A stretch of 22,395 nt of DNA from the NCBI GenBank assembly GCA_964562985.1, contig CAZLWE010000055.1:1-22395 (forward strand). Reading direction: 5' to 3'. The first letter of the stretch is position 1; every line of letters begins with the position of its first letter. Position numbers and translations under genes: made by a program. Shown here in pieces: positions 7,249 to 14,357 of this stretch. Origin of the DNA: SHLQ01 sp964562985 (GTDB lineage: Bacteria; Actinomycetota; Acidimicrobiia; Acidimicrobiales; SHLQ01). The notes under the pieces were generated by a model that made no database searches, was not told where the DNA came from, and saw only the letters and a program-made list of their open reading frames with translations.

Positions 7249-8243
7249 GGTTCCTCTGAGACTAGAGAGTCGAGGACCTCATTGGCGAGCCGCTCCGAAT
7301 AGCGATGCAGCTTCCAATGGCCGGGGCTCCAACCTTGGAGGAACCGATATAAGTCGGTCCACGCGAGCGGATACAACGCCCGCCAATCGGCTTCGAGCGC
7401 AGCGAAATCGATTGCGTTGCCGGAGCGTTCGAGCGCGCCGCTGAGGAAACTGAAATACCGGTCGAGAAGGCCAGGTGCCTGGCGTTCGCTCTCGTCCTCG
7501 TCGAGGCAGCTGCTGATGAAGTAGGCGACGTCTTTCATGCCGCACCCACCGCCCACGTATTGAAAGTCGACGGCGGCCGCACGGGCGCCGTCGACACTAA
7601 AGCAGAAGTTGGCGAGCTTGGCGTCGCCGTGGACGAACGTTTGAAACGGGCTCGCGCTCAACCGGCGGTCGATCTCGGATGCGGCGGCTTTAAGTCGTCC
7701 ATCTTCGAGTTCAGCCAGTTCATCAGGCCGAGTGGCCAGATGCCAGTACGTGCCGGTAGACCACAACTCCTCTGGGTTCTCCCCCATGAACGTGGCGTGG
7801 AAGTGGGCGAGCCAAGACAAACACGCGTCGAGCTCGCTGTTCGTCACACGGCTACGGCGCCCGGGGAAGCCGGCGGCATCGAGATCTTCAAGGACCATGA
7901 GGACTTCGCCAGCACCGTTGTCGATCGCGAGACGCGATGGAACTCGACATGACTCGTCACACCGCTCGCCATATTGGTCATACCAGGCTGTCTCCACCTG
8001 GTAGGAGCGCAACTTGCGTTCGTGTGAGCGGTCGGTGGCCCAGCCTCGAGGATGGCTTCGCGTGTCGGGCCAGCGCACATGCTTGACGATCACACTGGGT
8101 ACTGCGGCGCCAGCGAGGTGACAACGCAGAATCTGGCCGTACCCGCCCCAGAGGCTCTGTACGGCGTGCGCTTCGGTGAGTTCGTGAGCAGCCGTGGATC
8201 GCAGGACCACGGCCTCAATACTCGACTCCACATCCATGATCAC
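7245..8243 (-). CDS. Aminoglycoside-phosphotransferase-fold kinase (APH/choline-kinase-like)
   Basis: This is a predicted small-molecule kinase of 332 residues with a protein-kinase-like fold. A Gly-rich WGGYGQ lies near 32-37, VIVKHV provides the ATP-binding Lys54, and MVLEDLD is the hinge (116-122). VHGDAKLANF is the catalytic loop (Asp207, Asn212), and AVDFQYVGGGCGMKDVAYF contains the metal-binding Asp226. The last pattern is typical of the APH/EcK-like (DUF1679-type) branch, whose substrates range over choline, sugars, antibiotics and sterols. The start is either GTG at 8243, which overlaps the upstream stop as GTGA, or ATG two codons later (8237). The 3' end overlaps the phosphatase start. 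Its neighbours suggest metabolism or salvage rather than drug resistance; the substrate is unknown. Confidence 0.85.
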   Translation of the reverse strand: MIMDVESSIEAVVLRSTAAHELTEAHAVQSLWGGYGQILRCHLAGAAVPSVIVKHVRWPDTRSHPRGWATDRSHERKLRSYQVETAWYDQYGERCDESCRVPSRLAIDNGAGEVLMVLEDLDAAGFPGRRSRVTNSELDACLSWLAHFHATFMGENPEELWSTGTYWHLATRPDELAELEDGRLKAAASEIDRRLSASPFQTFVHGDAKLANFCFSVDGARAAAVDFQYVGGGCGMKDVAYFISSCLDEDESERQAPGLLDRYFSFLSGALERSGNAIDFAALEADWRALYPLAWTDLYRFLQGWSPGHWKLHRYSERLANEVLDSLVSEEP

Positions 8244-9304
8244 TGCGCATCGGCGAGAAGCTGCTCACCGAGTGCGACGGTCCGCGCAGCGAAGTTCTCG
8301 ACCGAGTCGAACTGGGGCAGGTCGCCGACGAGGTCTTGGTTGAAGTAGACATCGGTGGCCGAGGCGAACGTTTCGGGCAGGTCGTCGAAGCCGGTGATCA
8401 CGCCGACGATGTGGGCGGCGGCGGTCATGTTGTTGTCGTTGTCCCACCCGGCCAGTCCGGCGATGTCGAGCGTCTCACGCAGGTCGCCGTCACCGTAGAG
8501 CAGCGCCATGACCGTCGCCGCGTAGTTGACCCGGCTTCCCCAGAACTCTGGATCGGTGTCGTACTTGGCACGAATCAGCTCTCGGGTCGGCCTCCAGTCG
8601 TCTGGACTCTCGCCATACCAGGCGACGACGTCGTCAAAGATCGGGGCGATCACCGAGTCGTCGGGTTCTGCGGCTCTCGCGCTGCGCAGGAGCTTCTCGA
8701 CGTCGTCGTCGAAAAACGCTTCGGAAATGACGTGCGCATAAAAGGCGCTGGCGTCGACCGCCGGCCCTCGGTTGGTGACCAGAGCGAAGAACTCGGCACG
8801 TTCGCGTGCGATGTCTGAGCGACCGGGCGCCAGCAGCCCAAAGACTTCGGTTTGAAGCTGTGCATCGATCGACCACTCCCCCTCAGGATTCAGCGTTGGA
8901 TCGCTCGTCTCGGGTGGGACGACACCTTCGTCCATCAGGTCTCGGGCCACTCGGGTAGAGACCCAGATGTCGCCTTCGAGGTGCTCGACCCATTCATCGC
9001 GGATCTGGCCGTAGCTCGGGTTGACGCCGTGCTCTTCCATGATGTGCAGGTCGAGCCATTCGATGTGCGTGTCGTCGTCGGTCGACCATTCATCGAGCAG
9101 TACCAACTCGATCTGGTCACCGGGTCCCGGTTCGTCGATCCAGATGCCTTCGATCGGCAGACCGGAATGATTCGCCACCATCGCTGCGAGCCACGAACCG
9201 TGCACCTTGTCGAGGTACACATCATCGGCCAGTGCGCGCTCGTCGCTAGCGGCACCGCCGCATCCGGCGAGCAACAACAGGGCAACACAGAACCATCGCT
9301 TCAT
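8240..9304 (-). CDS. ADP-ribosylglycohydrolase-like lipoprotein
   Basis: This 354-residue exported protein carries the signal MKRWFCVALLLLAGC-GG, a clean lipobox (LAGC) with Cys15 as lipidation site. The mature part resembles the ARH/DraG family, whose members remove ADP-ribose from proteins or nucleic acids or act on ADP-ribosyl compounds with paired Mg ions. DKVHGSWLAAMVANHSGLP (about 32-50) matches the family's opening G-x-x-x-G helix. STDDDT (74-79) corresponds to the metal-binding DDT motif, and GWDNDNNMTAAAHIVG (from 286) corresponds to the C-terminal GxDxDTxAAxxG metal motif. In that motif the usual Thr is Asn, so catalysis may be altered. It is the first gene of the coupled operon with the kinase and phosphatase. 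Membership is inferred from these motifs; no substrate can be given. An extracytoplasmic ARH is less usual than a cytoplasmic one. Confidence 0.72.
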   Translation of the reverse strand: MKRWFCVALLLLAGCGGAASDERALADDVYLDKVHGSWLAAMVANHSGLPIEGIWIDEPGPGDQIELVLLDEWSTDDDTHIEWLDLHIMEEHGVNPSYGQIRDEWVEHLEGDIWVSTRVARDLMDEGVVPPETSDPTLNPEGEWSIDAQLQTEVFGLLAPGRSDIARERAEFFALVTNRGPAVDASAFYAHVISEAFFDDDVEKLLRSARAAEPDDSVIAPIFDDVVAWYGESPDDWRPTRELIRAKYDTDPEFWGSRVNYAATVMALLYGDGDLRETLDIAGLAGWDNDNNMTAAAHIVGVITGFDDLPETFASATDVYFNQDLVGDLPQFDSVENFAARTVALGEQLLADAQ

Positions 9305-9471
9305 TCGCCAGGCCGACGGTATCTGATGCGCAGGCTATTGGGCGATCGCGTCGCGTATGACGAGGTCCGAAACGCTGCGTACTTAACCCGCGCATGAAGA
9401 ACCCTGCCGTTAGATTAAGGACGGGCGAAGACCGCCCGCGATTATCCCCTGGTCAAGCGAGAACGACACAC

Positions 9472-12270
9472 ATGACTCTGTACGACGAGTACCTCACCGA
9501 GATCGAACAACGTAAAGAAGACGGCCTGCACGCCAAGCCCGTCGACGGCGCCGACCTGCTCGCCGAGATCATCGGCCACATCGAGGATGCGGACAGCGAG
9601 CACCGCGACGACTGCCTGCGGTTCTTCCGCACGAACGTACTGCCCGGTACCACCGCCGCTGCAGACCTCAAGGCTGCATTCCTCCAAGATGTCATCACCG
9701 GTACGCGCTCCGTTGAGGAGATCTCCACCGATGAGGCCTTCGAACAGCTCTCGCACATGAAGGGTGGCCCGTCGATCGATGCGTTGCTCGATCTGGTGCT
9801 CGGCGACGACGAAGCGATCGCTCGTCAGGCCGCTGACGTGTTGAAGACCCAGGTGTTCCTCTACGAGGCCGACATGGAGCGTCTCGCCGAGGCCCATGCT
9901 GGTGGTAACGCGCTCGCAGAAGAGGTTCTGCAGAGCTACGCGAAGGCCGAGTTCTTTACCGAGCTTCCCGGCATCGACGAAGAGATCCAGGTCGTCACCT
10001 ACGTTGCCGGAATCGGCGACATCTCCACCGACCTGCTCTCCCCCGGCTCCGATGCACACTCTCGCTCCGATCGTGAGTTGCATGGCCAGTCGATGTTCGA
10101 ACACGACGCCGACAAGCAGCAAGCACTGCTCGATCTTCAGGCTCTCCACCCTGACAAGCGCGTCATGCTCGTCGCCGAGAAGGGAACCATGGGCGTCGGA
10201 TCATCGCGCATGTCGGGCGTGAACAACGTGGCGCTGTGGATCGGCCGACAAGCCAGCCCCTTCGTTCCGTTCATCAACATTGCACCAGTGGTCGCTGGCA
10301 CGAACGGCATCTCGCCCATCTTCTTGACCACCGTCGACGTCACCGGTGGCATTGGCCTCAATTTGAAGAACTGGATCACCACCTTCGATGACGATGGCGA
10401 ACTCATCGTTGACGAAGACGGCGAAGCCGTACTCGAGCAGACCTACTCGATCGATACCGGCACGGTGCTCACGATCAACACCAAGGACCAGAAGCTCTAC
10501 TCCGAATCGGGCGAAGAGCTGATGGACATCTCCTCCTCGTTCACGCCACAGAAGGTTGAGTTCATGAAGGCCGGCGGTTCCTATGCCGTCGTCTTCGGCA
10601 AGAAACTCCAGGCCTTCGCTGCAAAGACGCTCGGCGTCGACGCACCAACCGTCTACGCCCCATCGGCCGAAGTTACCCACGAGGGTCAAGGCCTCACCGC
10701 AGTCGAGAAGATCTTCAACCGCAACGCCGTCGGCACCTCCGGCGCCACGCTGCACGCTGGCTCCTACACTCGAGTCGAGGTCAACATCGTTGGCTCGCAG
10801 GACACCACCGGCCTTATGACCAGCCAAGAGCTGGAGATGATGGCGGCCACGACGATCTCCCCGATCGTCGACGGCGGCTACCAGTCGGGGTGCCACACCG
10901 CATCGGTGTGGGACAAAAAGTCCCAGGAGAACATCCCGCGGCTGATGAAGTTCATGAACGACTTCGGCCTCATCACGGGTCGCGACCCACAGCACAAGTA
11001 CGCGCCGCTCACCGACGTGATTCACAAGGTCCTGAACGACCTGGCGGTCGACGACTGGGCCATCATCATCGGCGGCGACTCGCACACCCGCATGTCCAAA
11101 GGCGTCGCGTTCGGCGCCGACTCGGGCACCGTGGCGCTCGCACTCGCTACTGGCGAAGCATCGATGCCGATCCCCGAATCGGTGAAGGTCACCTTCAAAG
11201 GCAACATGGCTTCCCACATGGACTTCCGCGACGTGGTGCACGCAACCCAGTCGCAGATGCTCGACGAGTTCGACGGCGAGAACGTCTTCCAAGGCCGCGT
11301 CATCGAGGTGCACATCGGCACCCTCGCTTCCGACCAGGCGTTCACCTTCACCGATTGGACTGCCGAGATGAAGGCCAAAGCGTCGGTATGCATCTCCGAC
11401 AGCGAAACGCTGGTCGAGTCACTCCAGATCGCCCGTGATCGCATCCAGATCATGATCGACAAGGGAATGGACAACGAGAAGGCCGTGCTTCAGGGCTTGG
11501 TCGACCAGGCCAACAAGCGAATCGGCGAGATCGAGTCCGGCGAGAAGCCGCCACTGGCTCCCGACGCTGACGCGAAGTACTACGCCGAGTTCACCGTCGA
11601 CCTGGACCAGATCGACGAGCCGATGATCGCCGACCCCGACGTGCACAACGACGACCCATCGAAGCGCTACACCCACGACACGATCCGCGAGCTGTCGTTC
11701 TACGGCGGCGAGAAGAAGGTCGATCTGGCCTTCGTAGGTTCGTGCATGATCCACAAACAAGACATGCAGATCGTGGCCAAGATGCTCCGGAACTTGGAAG
11801 AGGTGCATGGCGAGGTCGAGTTCCAGGCGCCGCTCGTTATTGCGCCACCGACGTACAACATCGTCGACGAACTCAAAGCCGAGGGCGACTGGGACGTGCT
11901 CTCGAAGTACGCAGGCTTCCTCTTCGACGATGAAAACCCGAAGAACGAAGCTCGTACCAGCTACGACAACATCCTCTATTTGGAACGTCCTGGCTGCAAT
12001 CTCTGCATGGGCAATCAGGAGAAGGCGGAGCCGGGCGACACCGTCATGGCCACATCGACTCGTCTGTTCCAGGGTCGTGTGGTGCGAGACTCCGACGAGA
12101 AGGTCGGTGAGTCGCTACTCGCGTCGACGCCTGTTGTGGTGCTCTCGGCGGTGCTTGGCCGTACACCCACCATCGAGGAATACAAGCAGGCCGTGGAAGG
12201 CATCGACCTCACGAGCTTCGAACCACCAGAAGAAGAGCTCGTCTCCACGCCCGTTTCGATCGCGCTGTAA
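9472..12270 (+). CDS. acnB: Aconitate hydratase B (AcnB type)
   Basis: This [4Fe-4S] enzyme converts citrate to isocitrate via cis-aconitate; AcnB enzymes also handle 2-methylisocitrate. It is 932 residues from ATG 9472 (MTLYDEYLTEIEQRK). That start is chosen because the 26 residues before it are Arg/Pro-rich and unlike the family, although the frame is open from 9394. Seen in order: the N-terminal HEAT-like AcnB domain, MGVGSSRMSGVNN, SQDTTGLMTSQEL, SGCHTASVW, GGDSHTRMSKGVAFGADSG and FVGSCM. The end of the cluster site is RPGCNLCMGNQ, then ATSTRLFQGR. Cluster ligands are C758, C842 and C845. The first-to-second Cys distance is 84 residues, against 59 in the E. coli enzyme (about 865 residues long), so there is an insert of about 25 residues around FDDENPKNEARTSYDN. 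It is divergent from the ARH-like lipoprotein gene; a TAGATT -10-like hexamer lies at 9411-9416, without a clear -35. Confidence 0.93.
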   Translation: MTLYDEYLTEIEQRKEDGLHAKPVDGADLLAEIIGHIEDADSEHRDDCLRFFRTNVLPGTTAAADLKAAFLQDVITGTRSVEEISTDEAFEQLSHMKGGPSIDALLDLVLGDDEAIARQAADVLKTQVFLYEADMERLAEAHAGGNALAEEVLQSYAKAEFFTELPGIDEEIQVVTYVAGIGDISTDLLSPGSDAHSRSDRELHGQSMFEHDADKQQALLDLQALHPDKRVMLVAEKGTMGVGSSRMSGVNNVALWIGRQASPFVPFINIAPVVAGTNGISPIFLTTVDVTGGIGLNLKNWITTFDDDGELIVDEDGEAVLEQTYSIDTGTVLTINTKDQKLYSESGEELMDISSSFTPQKVEFMKAGGSYAVVFGKKLQAFAAKTLGVDAPTVYAPSAEVTHEGQGLTAVEKIFNRNAVGTSGATLHAGSYTRVEVNIVGSQDTTGLMTSQELEMMAATTISPIVDGGYQSGCHTASVWDKKSQENIPRLMKFMNDFGLITGRDPQHKYAPLTDVIHKVLNDLAVDDWAIIIGGDSHTRMSKGVAFGADSGTVALALATGEASMPIPESVKVTFKGNMASHMDFRDVVHATQSQMLDEFDGENVFQGRVIEVHIGTLASDQAFTFTDWTAEMKAKASVCISDSETLVESLQIARDRIQIMIDKGMDNEKAVLQGLVDQANKRIGEIESGEKPPLAPDADAKYYAEFTVDLDQIDEPMIADPDVHNDDPSKRYTHDTIRELSFYGGEKKVDLAFVGSCMIHKQDMQIVAKMLRNLEEVHGEVEFQAPLVIAPPTYNIVDELKAEGDWDVLSKYAGFLFDDENPKNEARTSYDNILYLERPGCNLCMGNQEKAEPGDTVMATSTRLFQGRVVRDSDEKVGESLLASTPVVVLSAVLGRTPTIEEYKQAVEGIDLTSFEPPEEELVSTPVSIAL

Positions 12271-12336
12271 GACACCGACAGCCTTCGTCACCGCGCACCG
12301 CTTGAGCGGCGCGATAGAACCCAATACTTGCGATGG

Positions 12337-12364
12337 GAGCGTCAGAGCCGTTTTCCTGACGCTC
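12337..12364 (+). terminator. Hairpin downstream of acnB, likely terminator
   Basis: GAGCGTCAG and CTGACGCTC form a perfect 9-bp stem with a 10-base loop, starting 67 bases after the acnB stop. There is no T-run after it, so it would be a non-canonical terminator or RNA-stability element. It lies between acnB and the NTF2-like gene. The rest of the 223-base gap (12271-12493) shows no other gene. Confidence 0.45.
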
Positions 12365-12493
12365 GGTACGGCCGTTGGAACATTCGAGGACCGGCGAAAA
12401 GTGAAATAATCGATCGCAGCGCGGATCTTACTACAGTGCACATTTTGATGCGGCTGAGCCGCCGCCACCTACCCCCTCAGAAAAGGAACGAAC

Positions 12494-12967
12494 ATGACCA
12501 TTACCGAGGCCGAAGTACAGCTTGCACTCCAGAACTGGGGAGATGGTCTCGTCAAGATTGCGATCGCCAACGACGAAGAAGGAGCGGAGAAAGCCCGCGA
12601 AATCGCCGACGGCGTAATCGATGAGCTGTATGCGTACGCAACTACATCGGTCTTGTTCAAGCCAACGATGGCTAGCGGCGAGCAAACGTTCCGCCCAACG
12701 AAGGCCGGTGCGCTCTCCTACTTCGCCGCCCAGGATCCAGACTTCCCCCTCGACGGCGGTTTCGGCCTGAAGGGTTGGCGCAAGGTCGATTCCGAAACAT
12801 CCGCGATCTTCATCGACGGCGACACCGCCATGTGGATGGGTTGGATCATCTGTATCAACGAGGACGACGAGCCGACCAAGGTAGATAAGAGCTTCGGCTA
12901 CCACAAGGACTCCAACGGCGTGCTGCGTATCGTCCAGCATCACTCGTCGTTCCCCTACACCCCCTAA
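12494..12967 (+). CDS. NTF2/SnoaL-like domain protein of unknown function
   Basis: This cytoplasmic protein of 157 residues has no signal peptide. The layout fits the NTF2-like cone fold, close to the CaMKII association domain type: an N-terminal helical part (EAEVQLALQNWGDGLVKIA), the segment TTSVLFKPTMASGEQTFRPT, then KAGALSYFAAQD. It continues with DGGFGLKGWRKVDSETSAIF, MWMGWIIC and a closing strand KSFGYHKDSNGVLRIVQHHSSFPYTP. Relatives with the FKPT, ALSYF and HHSS-x-PY signature are common in marine bacteria, and some carry the doubtful name phosphoribosyl-AMP cyclohydrolase; the motifs of that enzyme are not seen here. The start is well supported: AAGGAACGAAC precedes the ATG. Only 4 bases separate its stop from the truncated DUF3179 gene. 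Fold assignment is by pattern; the function is unknown. Confidence 0.78.
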   Translation: MTITEAEVQLALQNWGDGLVKIAIANDEEGAEKAREIADGVIDELYAYATTSVLFKPTMASGEQTFRPTKAGALSYFAAQDPDFPLDGGFGLKGWRKVDSETSAIFIDGDTAMWMGWIICINEDDEPTKVDKSFGYHKDSNGVLRIVQHHSSFPYTP

Positions 12968-12971
12968 ACAC

Positions 12972-14300
12972 GTGGCGCTCATTCCTCGAGGTGGCCGCGC
13001 GAGCTTCGGGCCTGGCCCAAGGGTTCCCGACGGCCCGCTATCTGACGAAGTGGCCGCTGCCGTAGCACTCCTTTACGACCAACCAATTCGCGGACATCTG
13101 AGCGCACGGAAGTTCGACGCCGTCGACGCGATCGGCGCTTCGGAGGACGCTCGCCTCGCGTGGGTGATCGCCGACCACATTCGGGTCGCCGACGAACTCG
13201 CAAGATCCGCACGACTTCCTCGCCGGAAGTTGCGCCACATCCTCGACCGTCTCGAGTGGGCGGCCTCGCGGCTGACCGGTCTCGAGTTCCCCGAGTTCCG
13301 GGCATGGAACCCATTGACGAACGCGCTCATGGCCTGGGACATCCCCGCTCCTCCCGACTACCTGGCAATCAAGCGCAACATCTTCATCCCGGTCGAACCA
13401 GCCTGGGAAGAACTCATGACCGACAACTCGGTGCTCGATTGGCGGATCGTGTCCTGGGGTGGGGTCTACATCGATGCCCAACCGTTCGGCTTCACCGAGG
13501 GCCCTTGCAACTGCATTCCCGCGACCGACAACCCGCCGTTCCAGCAGGCGTCAGAAAGCACTTGGCTACGCCCAGACGACATCGTCTTCGGCGTAGTGAT
13601 CAACGGCGAGGCGCGCGCCTACCCACGCCAAATCATGGAAGTACGCGAGATGGTCAACGACACCCTCGGTGGCCGCGACTTCGCCATGCCCTACTGCACA
13701 CTCTGCGGAGCGGCACAGGTCTGGTTCACCGACAACCTTCCCGAGGACATCGAACGGCCTGTCCTGCGCACCTCGGGCCTACTCTCGCGCTCGAACAAGG
13801 TCATGTACGACCTCGTGTCCAAATCGATCTTCAACACCTTCCTGGGTACGGCGGAGAGCGGCCCTCTGCTCGATAAAGGGATCGCCCTCGAAGGCCACAC
13901 CGTCGTGACTTCAACCTGGGCCGAGTGGGTCGCGCAATACCCGGACACCACGGTCCTTATCGAAAGCTTGGCGCGAGGACGAAACTTCGACTTTCGCAAC
14001 GGCCGAGACGCTGATGGCCCCATCTTCCCCATCGGCAATGTGGACCCTCGACTCGCCGTGCAAGAAGACGTACTGGGCGTCATCCAAACAAACGGCCGAC
14101 CACTCGCTATCCACGTGAACTCCGCGACCGCAGCGATCCAACGTGGCGAGAGCGTCGTGATCGACGATATACGCGTCGGCCAATCCGGTGATGGGCTGTT
14201 CGCCGTCGACGCGGACGGAAACGAAGTCACCACACACCAAGCCTTCTGGTTCGCGTGGTCACAGTTCCATCCAACCACGGATCTGTGGCCAGACCTCTAG
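12972..14300 (+). CDS. DUF3179-family protein, N-terminally truncated copy
   Basis: This 442-residue protein starts at GTG 12972, four bases after the preceding stop, with no ribosome site in the C/A-rich bases before it. It aligns without net length change to residues 70-511 of the DUF3179 lipoprotein at 18848-20383, at roughly three-quarters identity by eye and higher toward the C-terminus. Shared marks of DUF3179 are INGEARAYPRQIMEVREMVN, DTLGGRDFAMPYCTLCGAAQ, the SGLLSRSNKVMYD segment, and TSTWAEWVAQYPDTTVL. Cys pairs CNC (C179, C181) and CTLC (C242, C245) are kept and might bind metal or form disulfides. The Tat signal, lipobox Cys and Ser-rich linker of the other copy are missing, so the product would stay in the cytoplasm. 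The long intact frame argues against an old pseudogene; a recent 5' truncation is the simplest reading. The function of DUF3179 is unknown. Confidence 0.75.
   Translation: MALIPRGGRASFGPGPRVPDGPLSDEVAAAVALLYDQPIRGHLSARKFDAVDAIGASEDARLAWVIADHIRVADELARSARLPRRKLRHILDRLEWAASRLTGLEFPEFRAWNPLTNALMAWDIPAPPDYLAIKRNIFIPVEPAWEELMTDNSVLDWRIVSWGGVYIDAQPFGFTEGPCNCIPATDNPPFQQASESTWLRPDDIVFGVVINGEARAYPRQIMEVREMVNDTLGGRDFAMPYCTLCGAAQVWFTDNLPEDIERPVLRTSGLLSRSNKVMYDLVSKSIFNTFLGTAESGPLLDKGIALEGHTVVTSTWAEWVAQYPDTTVLIESLARGRNFDFRNGRDADGPIFPIGNVDPRLAVQEDVLGVIQTNGRPLAIHVNSATAAIQRGESVVIDDIRVGQSGDGLFAVDADGNEVTTHQAFWFAWSQFHPTTDLWPDL
12972..14300 (+). repeat. Direct repeat, upstream copy of a DUF3179 gene segment
   Basis: This stretch pairs with 19055-20383 in the same orientation and with the same length (1329 bases). 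Long near-identical blocks occur in both, for example the region encoding NDTLGGRDF and the shared end TGGCCAGACCTCTAG. The copies bracket the choline-sulfatase, Rieske and SDR genes, with about 4.75 kb between them. Confidence 0.75.
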
Positions 14301-14322
14301 CCGACTGCCGTTCTGCCGGGGT

Positions 14323-14352
14323 TTGAACGACCCAACGGCTGCCTCCTACAGT
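14323..14352 (+). promoter_or_regulatory. Putative leaderless promoter of the choline-sulfatase gene
   Basis: TTGAAC (14323-14328) is a 4-of-6 match to the -35 box. After an 18-base spacer, TACAGT (14347-14352) fits the TAnnnT -10 box. Transcription would start at about 14358-14359, on or next to the ATG at 14358. The ATG has no ribosome site before it, which suits a leaderless transcript, common in actinobacteria. This makes betC the likely first gene of its own operon. Confidence 0.45.
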
Positions 14353-14357
14353 CGGGC

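Noticed and set aside
7245..8243. Antibiotic resistance kinase
   Set aside because: The APH fold is shared by many metabolic kinases; operon context and the EcK-like motif pattern give no support for drug modification.
9394..9471. 26-codon N-terminal extension of AcnB
   Set aside because: The residues are Arg/Pro-rich and absent from AcnB proteins, and a -10-like hexamer lies inside the stretch; ATG 9472 begins the normal AcnB N-terminus.
10201..11313. 370-codon open frame on the minus strand
   Set aside because: It lies wholly inside acnB, antisense. The protein is a His/Val/Asp/Gly-rich composition typical of the reverse of a high-GC gene, with no recognisable family, while the plus strand encodes all AcnB motifs.
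12494..12967. Naming the NTF2-like protein phosphoribosyl-AMP cyclohydrolase
   Set aside because: Some relatives carry that name, but the HisI metal-binding Cys/His motifs are not present; the pattern is that of an NTF2-like fold.
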